Assembly (NCBI GenBank): GCA_041287865.1
Contig: JBGGMV010000112.1
Span: 1-22,720, forward strand
DNA: 22,720 bases
Direction of reading: 5' to 3'
Source: JAPWJZ01 sp041287865
Lineage (GTDB): Bacteria > Pseudomonadota > Alphaproteobacteria > Micavibrionales > UBA2020
Positions 1-7,505 of this stretch are shown here, piece by piece. The notes under the pieces were generated by a model. The model was not told the DNA's origin, did no database searches, and worked only from the letters and a program-made list of their open reading frames with translations. Positions within the stretch are counted from its first letter, which is position 1; each line of letters opens with the position of its first letter. The position numbers and the translations under genes are program-made.

Positions 1-140
1 TGCGCCAATCGAAAGCCGCGCATGAACTGTTCGGCGACGTCTTCGTCGAGCACTATGCCCAAAGCCGCGAATGGGAAGAACGCGAATTCCGCAAATACGG
101 CAGCGGCTGGGAATTGGCGCGCTACTTCGAAATGATATAA
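1..140 (+). CDS. Glutamine synthetase family protein, C-terminal end (partial)
   Basis: Only the last 45 codons are present; the gene begins before the window and ends at the TAA at 138-140, reading from base 3. The visible tail contains ELFGDVFVEHY, then a REWEEREF stretch, and ends WELARYFEMI. This is the characteristic end of glutamine-synthetase-fold ligases, which finish in a W-E-L-x-R-Y-(F/L)-E pattern. Such enzymes couple ATP hydrolysis to gamma-glutamylation of ammonia or of an amine. The genes that follow (aldehyde dehydrogenase, aminotransferase, alcohol dehydrogenase) favour a catabolic gamma-glutamyl-amine ligase (PuuA-like) over the housekeeping GlnA, but that is inference from context because the catalytic part is not visible. 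Confidence 0.75.
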   Translation, partial: RQSKAAHELFGDVFVEHYAQSREWEEREFRKYGSGWELARYFEMI

Positions 141-145
141 CCGCG

Positions 146-244
146 CCACCCCGCCGAAGGGCGGGGTCCGGCCCGGCGGTTCACCGCCGCATTTATAAAG
201 GCAGCCTTGCGGCTGCGACCAGACCCCGCCCTTCGGCGGGGTGG
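146..244. repeat. Composite palindromic intergenic element with 23-bp inverted ends
   Basis: Bases 146-168 and 222-244 are perfect reverse complements (23 bp). Each arm is itself a hairpin, CCCCGCC-GAAG-GGCGGGG on the left and its mirror on the right. Two further hairpins lie between them: GGCGG-TTCA-CCGCC near 175-188 and GCAGCC-TTGC-GGCTGC at 201-216. The whole can fold as four consecutive stem-loops or one long cruciform. It fills the gap between the glutamine-synthetase-like gene and the aldehyde dehydrogenase gene and ends just before the latter's ribosome binding site. It resembles dispersed BIME/MITE-type intergenic repeats and could attenuate or stabilise the transcript. No clear flanking direct repeat was found. 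Confidence 0.8.
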
Positions 245-265
245 AGTAAAGAGAGGAAACTTAAA

Positions 266-1684
266 ATGGGACAGCCAATGAAAAAAGAAAACAGCAACAA
301 CCTGCAAACCGTTTCCCCCGTCGACGGCAGCGTCTATGTCGACCGCCCGTTCCACAGCTGGGCCGAGGCCGATGCGGTGCTGAACAAGGCCAAGAAAGCG
401 CAAGCCGCATGGCGCAAAGTGCCGCTGGCCGACCGCCAGAAATACATGCTGAAATTCCTCGACCATATGGTGTCAAGGGCCGCCGACATCGGCAAGGAAA
501 TCACCTGGCAAATGGGCCGCCCCATTTCGCAGACTCCCGGCGAAATCCTGCGCGGTTTTTCCGAGCGCGTGAAATACGCGGTGGAACTCGCCCCGCGCGC
601 GCTGGCCGATATCGTGCCGCATGACAACCGCGAAGGCTTCAAGCGCTTTATCCGCCGCGAGCCGCTGGGCGTTGTCGCCGTCATTTCTCCGTGGAACTAT
701 CCTTACCTGACGGCCGTCAACGCCATCGTGCCCGCGCTGCTGGCCGGTAACGTGGTGGTGCTGAAACATTCCTTCCAGACGCCGCTGGTGGGCGACCGTT
801 TTGCCGAAGGATTTAAAGCCGCCGGCCTGCCCGATGGCGTTTTCCAGCATCTTGACCTGAATGACGCCGATACGCAGAAACTTGCCGAAGACGCGCGCGT
901 CGATTTCGTGAACTTCACGGGCTCCGTCCGCGTCGGCCATATCGTGCAGAAAGCCGTCAGCAACCGCTTCGCCAACTGCGGCCTTGAACTGGGCGGCAAA
1001 GATCCTGCCTACGTGCGCGCCGACGCCGACATGGCCTCCGCCGTGGAGAATTTGGTCGACGGCGCGTTCTTTAACAGCGGCCAGTGCTGCTGCGGCATCG
1101 AACGCATTTACGTCGATGCGAAAATCTACGACAAGTTTGTCGAGGAATTCGTGAAGCTGACGAAAACCTACAAGCTCGGCAACCCGACCGACCCCGCCAC
1201 CAACCTCGGCCCCATGGTTCGCACCGCACAGGCCGATTTCGTGCGCCAGCAGATCGAGGACGCGGTGAAGCAGGGCGCGAAGGCGCTGGTGGAGGAAAGC
1301 CACTTCCCCGCGTCGAAAAAGGGCACGCCCTACCTCGCGCCGCAAGTGCTGGTCAACGTCGACCACAGCATGAGCGTGATGAACGAAGAAAGCTTCGGCC
1401 CCGTCGTCGGCATCATGAAGGTCTCGGGCGACGCCGAAGCCGTGAAGCTGATGAACGACAGCAAATACGGCCTGACCGTTTCCATCTGGACAAAAGACGC
1501 CGACGCCGCCGAAAAACTGGGCGAGGAGCTGGAGACCGGCACGGTCTTCCTCAACCGTTGCGACTACGTCGACCCCGGCCTGCCCTGGACGGGCGTGAAG
1601 GACACCGGCCGCGGCGCGTCGATGTCGGTGATCGGCTTCGAAAACCTGACCCGCCCGAAAAGCTTCCACCTGAAAAAGGCGTAA
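266..1684 (+). CDS. NAD(P)+-dependent aldehyde dehydrogenase family protein
   Basis: A 472-residue enzyme of normal ALDH length that oxidises an aldehyde to the acid. The catalytic pair is visible: Glu241 in LELGGKDP and Cys275 in the FFNSGQCC motif, with the usual spacing of 34 residues. The N-terminal half has the cofactor-binding PWNYP segment and a VNFTGSVRVG segment; the C-terminal half has the NEESFGPV motif. The start at 266 is chosen because AGAGAGGAAAC lies just upstream; the reading frame is open further 5' but runs through the hairpin element and the preceding gene. The aminotransferase gene begins one base after its stop, so they are almost certainly co-transcribed. The exact substrate is not readable; context suggests an amino- or gamma-glutamylamino-aldehyde (PuuC-like role). 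Confidence 0.93.
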   Translation: MGQPMKKENSNNLQTVSPVDGSVYVDRPFHSWAEADAVLNKAKKAQAAWRKVPLADRQKYMLKFLDHMVSRAADIGKEITWQMGRPISQTPGEILRGFSERVKYAVELAPRALADIVPHDNREGFKRFIRREPLGVVAVISPWNYPYLTAVNAIVPALLAGNVVVLKHSFQTPLVGDRFAEGFKAAGLPDGVFQHLDLNDADTQKLAEDARVDFVNFTGSVRVGHIVQKAVSNRFANCGLELGGKDPAYVRADADMASAVENLVDGAFFNSGQCCCGIERIYVDAKIYDKFVEEFVKLTKTYKLGNPTDPATNLGPMVRTAQADFVRQQIEDAVKQGAKALVEESHFPASKKGTPYLAPQVLVNVDHSMSVMNEESFGPVVGIMKVSGDAEAVKLMNDSKYGLTVSIWTKDADAAEKLGEELETGTVFLNRCDYVDPGLPWTGVKDTGRGASMSVIGFENLTRPKSFHLKKA

Positions 1685-1685
1685 C

Positions 1686-2894
1686 ATGGGAACGAACACC
1701 GTCGAAAAACTGCAGCAGCGCAGCAAAATCTCGCGCAAGGCCGCCAGCTTTACCGAGAGCGTGATCCGCGAAATGTCGCGCCTTGCCGCGCAGCACAAGG
1801 CCATCAACCTTGCGCAGGGCTTCCCCGATTTCGCCGCGCCGCAGGAATTGAAAGACGCGGCGGTGAAGGCGATACAGGACGACGTGAACCAATACGCCAT
1901 CACCTGGGGCGACAAGCCGTTCCGCGACGCGCTTGCTGAAAAGACCAAAAAATACCTCGGCATGGATATCGACCCCGAGAAGCAAATCACCGTCACTTGT
2001 GGTGCTACGGAGGCGATGGTGGCCGCGATGCTGGCGACCGTCGATCCGGGCGACGAGGTGATCGTCTTCGAGCCTTACTACGAGAACTACGGCCCCGATG
2101 CGATACTGGCCGGCGCCGTGCCGAAATACGTCACGCTGCACCCGCCGCACTGGACGTTTGATCCGGATGAACTGCGCAAGGCTTTCACGAACAAGACGAA
2201 GGCCATCATCATCAACACGCCCAATAACCCGACGGGCAAGGTGTTCAACCGCGAAGAACTGACGCTGATTGCGGAACTGTGCCAGAAATGGGACGCACTG
2301 GCCTTCACCGATGAAATCTACGAGCATATTCTGTACGACGGCGCGGAACATATCGCGCTGGCCACGCTGCCCGGCATGGCCGACCGTACCGTTACCATCA
2401 ACGGCCTGTCGAAAACCTACAGCGTCACCGGCTGGCGCATCGGTACGATGATCGCGTCGCCCGAACTGACAGGGGCGATCCGCAAGGTGCACGACTTCCT
2501 CACCGTCGGCGCCGCCGCGCCGCTGCAAAGGGCAGGGGCCACGGCGTTAAAATTCCCTGACAGCTATTACCAGCAACTGGGCGCGCTCTATAACGAACGC
2601 CGCACGATGCTGATGGATATTCTGACGGGCGCGGATATTCCGTTCCATACGCCGAAGGGCGCTTATTATATCCTCGCCAATATCTCGAAATTCGGGTTTG
2701 GCAGCGATGTGGAATTCATGAAATTCCTGATCGAGCAGGTGGGCGTCGCCGCCGTGCCGGGCTCGAGCTTCTTCAGCAGGCGCGAACTGGGGCATGACTA
2801 CGTGCGCTTCTGCTTCTGCAAGAAACCGGAAACACTCAAGGCCGCGGCCGAGCGCCTCGCCGATCTTCACAAACACCTTAAAAACAGGAAGTAA
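1686..2894 (+). CDS. Class I/II pyridoxal-phosphate aminotransferase
   Basis: A 402-residue fold-type I aminotransferase. Visible hallmarks are INTPNNPTGKVF, FTDEIYEHILYDG (the Asp that pairs with the PLP pyridine nitrogen) and LSKTYSVTGWRIG, with Lys243 as the Schiff-base lysine. A conserved Arg in the C-terminal YVRFCFCK segment should bind the substrate carboxylate. The family includes kynurenine, methionine and aspartate/aromatic aminotransferases; INLAQGFPDF near the N terminus is typical of the kynurenine/YbdL-like group. It starts 1 bp after the ALDH stop with an AAAAAGG stretch as likely ribosome binding site, and the next gene starts 4 bp after its stop. It may transaminate the substrate or product of the neighbouring dehydrogenases. 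Confidence 0.92.
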   Translation: MGTNTVEKLQQRSKISRKAASFTESVIREMSRLAAQHKAINLAQGFPDFAAPQELKDAAVKAIQDDVNQYAITWGDKPFRDALAEKTKKYLGMDIDPEKQITVTCGATEAMVAAMLATVDPGDEVIVFEPYYENYGPDAILAGAVPKYVTLHPPHWTFDPDELRKAFTNKTKAIIINTPNNPTGKVFNREELTLIAELCQKWDALAFTDEIYEHILYDGAEHIALATLPGMADRTVTINGLSKTYSVTGWRIGTMIASPELTGAIRKVHDFLTVGAAAPLQRAGATALKFPDSYYQQLGALYNERRTMLMDILTGADIPFHTPKGAYYILANISKFGFGSDVEFMKFLIEQVGVAAVPGSSFFSRRELGHDYVRFCFCKKPETLKAAAERLADLHKHLKNRK

Positions 2895-2898
2895 CGCC

Positions 2899-4101
2899 AT
2901 GACGAAAACCATCACCGGCAGCTGGAATTATCCCACACGTATTCTGTTCGGCCCCGGCCGCATCAAGGAACTGCCCGAAAACTGCAAGAAATTCGGCATG
3001 AAGCGCCCACTGCTGATCACCGATGCAGGGCTGAAGGAACATGCGATCGTGAAATCCACGATTGAATTGCTGAAAGGCGCGGGGCTGGAGGCGGCGGTGT
3101 TCGCCGACATTAAGCCGAACCCGACCGGCAAGAACATCACCGACGGCGTGACGGCATACAAAGCCGGCAAGCATGACGGCGTGATCGCTTTCGGCGGCGG
3201 CTCGGGCCTCGATGCGGCCAAGGCCATTGCGCTGATGGTCGGCCAAAACCGCCCGCTCTGGGATTTCGTGGACGAAGGCGACAATTACCTGCGCGTGATC
3301 GAGGCAGGCATGGCGCCTGTCATCGCCGTGCCGACGACTGCGGGTACAGGCTCCGAAGTTGGCCGTTGCTCGGTTGTCGTGCAGGAGGAAACCCACGAGA
3401 AAAAACTCATCTTCCATCCCAAAATTATGCCGGCGCTGGTGATTTCAGATCCGGAACTCACCATCGGCCTGCCGCCCGCGATTACGGCGGCGACGGGCAT
3501 CGATGCCTTCGTGCATTGCTTCGAAGCCTTCTGCGCCCCCGGTTTCCATCCGCAGGCGGACGGCATCGCGCTTGAAGGCATGAAGCTGGTGATGGATTAC
3601 CTGCCCCGCGCCTACAAGGACGGCAAGGATATCGAGGCGCGCGCGCATATGCTGATCGCGGCCACCATGGGCGCGGCGGCGTTCCAGAAGGGTCTCGGCG
3701 GCGTGCATGCGCTGGCGCATCCGCTGGGCGGCAACTACGACAAGCCGCACGGCCTGCTCAACGCCATCCTGCTGCCCTATGTTGTCGTGCGTAACCGCGC
3801 GGCGCTGGGTGACAAGATGGATCATCTGTCGCGCGTGCTGAACCTGCAGGCGAAGGGCTATAACGCCTCGGGCTTCGATGCCGTGCTGAAATGGATCCTG
3901 GATTTCCGCCAGCAACTGGGCGTGCCTAATACGCTGGCCGAAATCGGCGTGCCCTCAGACCGCATCGCCGATATCGGCAGGCTCGCGACGCTCGACCCCT
4001 CCGCTGGCGGCAACCCGATCCAGCTGACAGCTGCCGACTACGCCGATATCTTTGCCGCCGCGCTGAAGGGCGATCTGGCGGGGAAGAAGCAGGCGGCTTG
4101 A
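2899..4101 (+). CDS. Iron-containing (group III) alcohol dehydrogenase
   Basis: A 400-residue Fe-ADH family protein that reduces an aldehyde or ketone, or oxidises an alcohol, with NAD(P). The nucleotide-binding GGGSGLDAAKAIAL motif and the PTTAGTGSEVGR segment are present. The metal ligands match those of FucO-type enzymes: Asp202 and His206 in GIDAFVHCFEAF, His270, and His284 in the downstream NYDKPHG. The frame is open upstream of 2899, but this ATG is preceded by AGGAAG and gives the normal family length. It closes the ALDH/aminotransferase operon, so one aldehyde intermediate could be either oxidised or reduced. Its stop overlaps the start of the next gene. The substrate is not determinable from sequence. 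Confidence 0.93.
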   Translation: MTKTITGSWNYPTRILFGPGRIKELPENCKKFGMKRPLLITDAGLKEHAIVKSTIELLKGAGLEAAVFADIKPNPTGKNITDGVTAYKAGKHDGVIAFGGGSGLDAAKAIALMVGQNRPLWDFVDEGDNYLRVIEAGMAPVIAVPTTAGTGSEVGRCSVVVQEETHEKKLIFHPKIMPALVISDPELTIGLPPAITAATGIDAFVHCFEAFCAPGFHPQADGIALEGMKLVMDYLPRAYKDGKDIEARAHMLIAATMGAAAFQKGLGGVHALAHPLGGNYDKPHGLLNAILLPYVVVRNRAALGDKMDHLSRVLNLQAKGYNASGFDAVLKWILDFRQQLGVPNTLAEIGVPSDRIADIGRLATLDPSAGGNPIQLTAADYADIFAAALKGDLAGKKQAA

Positions 4102-4562
4102 GAAGTAACGACGATATTCCTTATCTAGTTCGCGTTGGTTCAGGTTTGGGCTATAACACGCCCAATCAGATCCTCTTCGCGAGTTTGTTAGGATGTCCGG
4201 CTGCGGGCTTTTGGCTTATGTCCAAAAACGCTAGAAATTTTGGTGATCCGAAAAGTGCATCCCGCTTCAGATGGGCCGGAGTTGGTGCGATGCTCGCGTC
4301 AATTGCGCTTTTACATTATCTGCCCCAACGGCTGCCTGTTTTATTAATACTAATATTTCTCTCAATAGCTTTGCGGCAGTATTCTGTCGCGAGACAGGCG
4401 GCGGAGATTAAAAAATATGCGCAAGAGGGCAATTTTAAGAGTCCCCTGCCAAACGTCATTTTTGCAATCGCCTTTTCCTTGGTTATTTTGTGCGTAGGAA
4501 GCTTGCTTTTTGCAGCAGATTTCTACGTTACCATTGGTAGTAGACCGATGGGAAAGGGCTAA
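4098..4562 (+). CDS. Small hypothetical membrane protein, TTG start
   Basis: A 154-residue protein with four probable hydrophobic segments (around residues 24-40, 58-73, 81-92 and 117-138). The N-terminal pattern GYNTPNQILFASLLGCPAAG resembles short uncharacterised proteobacterial membrane proteins with a TP/SPxQI...LGGPLAG signature, but I cannot name a family. The only plausible start is TTG at 4098, overlapping the adh stop as TTGA, which suggests translational coupling. The next in-frame Met lies beyond the conserved motif. Base composition is visibly more AT-rich than in neighbouring genes, with runs such as TTTATTAATACTAATATTTC, which hints at recent acquisition. The function is unknown. 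Confidence 0.62.
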   Translation: MRSNDDIPYLVRVGSGLGYNTPNQILFASLLGCPAAGFWLMSKNARNFGDPKSASRFRWAGVGAMLASIALLHYLPQRLPVLLILIFLSIALRQYSVARQAAEIKKYAQEGNFKSPLPNVIFAIAFSLVILCVGSLLFAADFYVTIGSRPMGKG

Positions 4563-4590
4563 TGCCTTGAAGCATTTTCTGTTAGGGTTC

Positions 4591-5061
4591 ATGAAAAAAT
4601 ACCTCCCCCTCATCCTCCTTATCCTCGCCTTCGAAATCATCTCGGGCGGTATCGGGCATTTGAATATGGGGAGTGTGCGGGAGTGGTATGAGACGCTGAA
4701 CCGCCCGTCCTTCGCGCCGCCCAACTGGGTGTTCCCCATCGTCTGGCCAACGCTTTACGCCATGATTGCGACGGCGGGGTGGTTTATCTGGCGCATGCCG
4801 CAAGGGAAGGACCGCAGCCAGCTGCTGGGGCTGTTCTGCGCCTATATGCTGCTGAACTGGGGATGGAGTTTTGTTTTCTTCGGTGCGCAGGCGATTTTTG
4901 CGGGGTTTGTGTGGATTGTCGTTTACGACATCGTTGCGCTGGCGCTGGTTATCAAGGCGTGGAAAGCCGAGCGGCGGGTGGCGTGGCTGATGCTGCCGTC
5001 CCTGTTCTGGACGGTTTTCGCGGCGGTGTTGAACTTTGCCTACTGGCACTTAAACAGCTGA
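4591..5061 (+). CDS. tspO: TspO/MBR family membrane protein
   Basis: A 156-residue protein with five hydrophobic helices, the typical TspO length and topology. Diagnostic motifs are WYETLNRPSFAPPNWVFPIVW (helix 1-2 loop, with FAPPNWVFP), LYAMIATAGWFIW, the LLNWGWSFVFF motif of helix 3, and a C-terminal helix ending NFAYWHLN. TspO proteins bind porphyrins and other hydrophobic ligands in the outer or cytoplasmic membrane and have been linked to tetrapyrrole and stress signalling in alphaproteobacteria. The frame is open to 4510, but ATG 4591 is preceded by AGGG and begins directly at the first helix, so it is preferred. It lies 28 bp after the preceding membrane-protein gene and may share its transcript. 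Confidence 0.9.
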   Translation: MKKYLPLILLILAFEIISGGIGHLNMGSVREWYETLNRPSFAPPNWVFPIVWPTLYAMIATAGWFIWRMPQGKDRSQLLGLFCAYMLLNWGWSFVFFGAQAIFAGFVWIVVYDIVALALVIKAWKAERRVAWLMLPSLFWTVFAAVLNFAYWHLNS

Positions 5062-5086
5062 TTAATATCGATATATTCCTATAAAT

Positions 5087-5115
5087 TTGACATAATAACG
5101 CTATCCATGATACCT
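5087..5115 (+). promoter_or_regulatory. Probable sigma-70 promoter (TTGACATAATA type)
   Basis: A perfect -35 box TTGACA lies at 5087-5092. The -10 element is weaker: GATACC at 5109-5114 with a 16-bp spacer. It sits in an AT-rich gap 28 bp upstream of the ATG at 5143. The first 11 bases, TTGACATAATA, are identical to those of the promoter at 21771. Confidence 0.55.
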
Positions 5116-5142
5116 TCTCCCAATCATAAAAGAGAGGGTTTC

Positions 5143-5856
5143 ATGTCCGCACTGGCCGATAACAAAGCAGTATCGAGGCAATTCAAGACGGCGGCGACGC
5201 CTGTGGTGCTGGACGACGTGGCATGGCAGGCGGAGCTGGATAAAAACACCAGCTGGATCACTTATCACCGCGCCGTGATGGATATCATCCAGAACGGCGA
5301 TCCGCGCGCGGGCGAACAGCGGCGCGGTGCGGCGATTTTCAAGGTCATCGACTTTATCGAGAAGAACAACACGCCGGAGGCCGCCGCGAAACTGGGCGAG
5401 CAGGCTTTCGCCTATGCGATCTGCGAAGCGAAGGGGTCGCTGGAGCGCTATGCCTTCGACCTCGAATTCGCGCAGGCCGCGCTGAACCTCGGGCCGTCGA
5501 AAAAGGCGCGGGCGGATCTTGAATACGATGTGGAAGTGGCATCGGAGAAAACCGCGCAGTTTATGGGCGAGTGCAACCTGCTGCAAGCGGCGCAGAAGCA
5601 TGTATCGGCGGAAGATTTCGGCGTGGCGCTGATGGCCCGCCTGCTGGCGCGCGCCAGCAACACGGGTTTCAAGGCCGAAGCAGAAACATTGCGCGGCAAG
5701 CTGGATGCCAATTTCGACGTGGCGGAGGCGGTGGGCAATACGCTGCGTTCGGGTGTGGGCGATTATTTCAACTTTTCCGTCATGACCGAAGACGGCAAAC
5801 CGAAGCCGCAGGCTTTCCTGGTGCTGCCGAAGCCGGGGACGCAGTATATCAATTAA
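5143..5856 (+). CDS. Hypothetical protein, 237 residues, helical
   Basis: I do not recognise this family. The start at 5143 follows AGAGAGGG with good spacing; an upstream in-frame ATG at 5107 lies inside the promoter and is unlikely. The protein has no signal peptide or membrane segment and looks mostly alpha-helical and soluble, with Ala/Glu/Lys-rich amphipathic stretches such as KKARADLEYDVEVASEKTAQ. A conserved-looking segment, TSWITYHRAVMDII, lies near the N terminus. The C-terminal YFNFSVMTEDGKPKPQAFLV region looks like beta strands. It is monocistronic: it has its own promoter, and downstream it faces the convergent pseudouridine synthase gene across a palindromic element. The promoter sequence matches those of the ankyrin genes, so co-regulation is possible. 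Confidence 0.75.
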   Translation: MSALADNKAVSRQFKTAATPVVLDDVAWQAELDKNTSWITYHRAVMDIIQNGDPRAGEQRRGAAIFKVIDFIEKNNTPEAAAKLGEQAFAYAICEAKGSLERYAFDLEFAQAALNLGPSKKARADLEYDVEVASEKTAQFMGECNLLQAAQKHVSAEDFGVALMARLLARASNTGFKAEAETLRGKLDANFDVAEAVGNTLRSGVGDYFNFSVMTEDGKPKPQAFLVLPKPGTQYIN

Positions 5857-6062
5857 TCAGCTTCGCCATTTCGCCGCCTCTCCTTTGGGAGAGGAGGGGG
5901 GTACCCATGCGTAGCATGGGGGGAGGTGAGGGTACTACCTGCGGTGATCGTCCCACGAAGTACCCTCACCTTCCCGTCATACGCTGCTGCGCAGCGCATA
6001 TAATATGACGGGTCCCTTCCTCTCCCAATAAGGAGAGGAAGTTAAGTGATCAGCTTCGCCAT
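5856..6062. repeat. MITE-like nested palindromic element with flanking 14-bp direct repeat
   Basis: The 14-mer ATCAGCTTCGCCAT occurs at 5856-5869 and again at 6049-6062, bracketing about 180 bp of palindromic DNA. The outer hairpins at 5877-5894 (CCTCTCC-TTTG-GGAGAGG) and 6019-6038 (CCTCTCC...GGAGAGG) are reverse complements of each other apart from a 2-bp indel, acting as terminal inverted repeats. Inside lie CCCATGC-GTA-GCATGGG (5904-5920), the 12-bp pair GGTGAGGGTACT (5925-5936) and AGTACCCTCACC (5959-5970), and CCCGTCATA (5973-5981) with TATGACGGG (6004-6012). There is no coding capacity. The second flank lies inside the last codons of the pseudouridine synthase gene, and the element supplies that gene's last codon and stop. 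Confidence 0.75.
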
Positions 6063-6725
6063 GTGATCCGGCGGCTCCGCGGTGACGGAGACGTTGGGTT
6101 TGTCCTGATATAGTGGAATATCGATGCTGCGCGCATGCAGGTGCAGCGTGGGGAATTCGCCTTCGGGCGGGCGGGTGTCGGGGCCGCTGTAAAGCCAGTC
6201 GCCCTTGATGGGGCAGCCGATGGATTTTAAATGCACGCGCAGCTGGTGCGTGCGGCCGGTGCGGGGGTAGAGCTCGACAAAGGTCATGTTGCCGCGCAGT
6301 TCTTTTAAAACTTTATAATCGGTCACGGCGCCTTGCGCCTCGGGGTCGTCCTTGGGGGCGGGGCGCATGGTCCAGCCTTTGGGCTGTTTTACTTTTTTTA
6401 ACGCGACGTCGATGGTGCCTTCCGCTTGCGGCATCTTGCCCATGACGATGGCCCAATAGGTTTTCTTGATGCGGCCGCTTTCGAACAATTTGCCAAGCTT
6501 GCGGAGCGCGCGTTCGTTGCGGCCCAGCACAAGGCAGCCGCTGGTGTCGCGGTCGAGCCGGTGGGCGAGGTGCGGGGTTTCCTTGTAATCGAAGCGCAGG
6601 TGGACGAAATAATCCTCCAGGCTCTCGCCGCCGTTGGGGCCGGCGTGCACGGGGATGCCATGCGGCTTGTTCAGCACGATGACCAGCTGGTCCTTGAAGA
6701 TGATGCGGGAGATAATATCCTTCAT
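6042..6725 (-). CDS. RluA-family pseudouridine synthase
   Basis: A 227-residue protein with the RluA catalytic motif HRLDRDTSG; Asp58 should be the nucleophile that isomerises uridine in rRNA or tRNA. Other family signatures are VLNKPHGIPVHAGP at the N terminus, ELYPRTGRTHQLRVHL and GCPIKGDWLYSG. There is no N-terminal S4 RNA-binding domain, so it is a short single-domain member like RluA or TruC rather than RluC/RluD. The target nucleotide cannot be read from sequence. It lies 16 bp downstream of the ankyrin gene on the same strand and probably shares its promoter. The final residues MAKLIT coincide with a direct repeat flanking the palindromic element, so the C terminus may have been remade by insertion. 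Confidence 0.93.
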   Translation of the reverse strand: MKDIISRIIFKDQLVIVLNKPHGIPVHAGPNGGESLEDYFVHLRFDYKETPHLAHRLDRDTSGCLVLGRNERALRKLGKLFESGRIKKTYWAIVMGKMPQAEGTIDVALKKVKQPKGWTMRPAPKDDPEAQGAVTDYKVLKELRGNMTFVELYPRTGRTHQLRVHLKSIGCPIKGDWLYSGPDTRPPEGEFPTLHLHARSIDIPLYQDKPNVSVTAEPPDHMAKLIT

Positions 6726-6741
6726 GCCGCCATGATAGGCG

Positions 6742-7467
6742 TTAAACCCCGCCTGAGGAAGGCGTTAAATTGCCGGGTTTCCTCAACTGTAGCGGCTTGT
6801 TCACGGAGATTTTGCCTTCGAGCACGGTGGTCGCCTCGGCGGCGGCCTGTTTTTGCGCGGCCAGCAGTTCGCGGCGGGCTTGCGATTCAGCGGGGTAGTT
6901 CAGGTAAACCTCGAGCGCTTCGCCGCATTGCCCGTGATCGGCGGCGGAGCGCACGATGCTGACGCCGCCCTCGCGTTTGGCCGATATATCCGCGCCGCGG
7001 TCGATCAGCAGGCGGGTCATCTCGACGCGGTTATTCATGACGGCGAGCAAAAGGGCGGTATCACCGATAGGGCTGGCGGCGTTCACGTTCGCACCCTTGT
7101 CGAGCAGGATGTTGACAATGTCGCAGAAATTCCAGATGGCGGCGTAATGCAGCGCGGTGTAGGAACAGCCGGGCGCGTTTACGTTCGCGCCTTTGGAGAC
7201 GAGAAATTTGACGAGGGCGAGCGACTGCGCATGCGTGGTCTTGTGGCCGCCCTGAATGGCGTAAATCAGCGCGGTGGTGCCGTTGACGTATTCGGCGTTG
7301 ACGTCGGCGCCGGCCTTGACCAATTTCTTGACGGTTTTGAGGTCGCCGTTGCTGCAGGCTTCGAAGAGTTTTTCGGCTTGCTTGGTATAGCCGGGGGCCA
7401 GCAGGGGGCCCATTGTGCCGCCACCGGAGGCGACGTTGAATTTTTTTGCGGTTTTCTTCTTCGGCAT
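6742..7467 (-). CDS. Ankyrin-repeat protein with Lys-rich N terminus
   Basis: A 241-residue protein with about four ankyrin repeats at roughly residues 31-59, 62-97, 102-131 and 135-163, recognised by repeated G-A-(D/N)-V-N and T-A-L-x-x-A patterns (KAGADVNA, SKGANVNA, DKGANVNA, DRGADISA). It begins MPKKKTAKKF, a basic tail without a signal peptide, so it is probably cytoplasmic. The C terminus has an Ala/Gln/Glu-rich helix around 196-216 followed by ISVNKPLQLRK. A closely similar tail, VAVKKPLSFRK, ends the ankyrin protein encoded at 21853-22557. AGGA precedes the ATG at 7467. It is the first gene of a two-gene unit with the pseudouridine synthase. It is probably a protein-interaction scaffold; no partner is evident. 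Confidence 0.9.
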   Translation of the reverse strand: MPKKKTAKKFNVASGGGTMGPLLAPGYTKQAEKLFEACSNGDLKTVKKLVKAGADVNAEYVNGTTALIYAIQGGHKTTHAQSLALVKFLVSKGANVNAPGCSYTALHYAAIWNFCDIVNILLDKGANVNAASPIGDTALLLAVMNNRVEMTRLLIDRGADISAKREGGVSIVRSAADHGQCGEALEVYLNYPAESQARRELLAAQKQAAAEATTVLEGKISVNKPLQLRKPGNLTPSSGGV

Positions 7468-7505
7468 CGCGTCCTCGCATGTTCTGTCGGGGCGTTATGA
7501 AGGAT

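Noticed and set aside
71..265. N-terminal extension of the aldehyde dehydrogenase back to 71
   Set aside because: It would read through the end of the glutamine-synthetase-like gene and the hairpin element. The start at 266 has a good ribosome binding site and gives the family length.
473..1996. 507-codon open frame antisense to the aldehyde dehydrogenase
   Set aside because: It lies opposite a gene with clear catalytic motifs. The translation is His/Arg/Val-rich with no recognisable motif, typical of the shadow of a GC-rich gene.
5859..6041. CRISPR or small-RNA gene in the palindrome-rich gap
   Set aside because: The repeats are inverted rather than regularly spaced direct repeats, and no independent promoter is seen. 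A palindromic insertion element explains the structure better.
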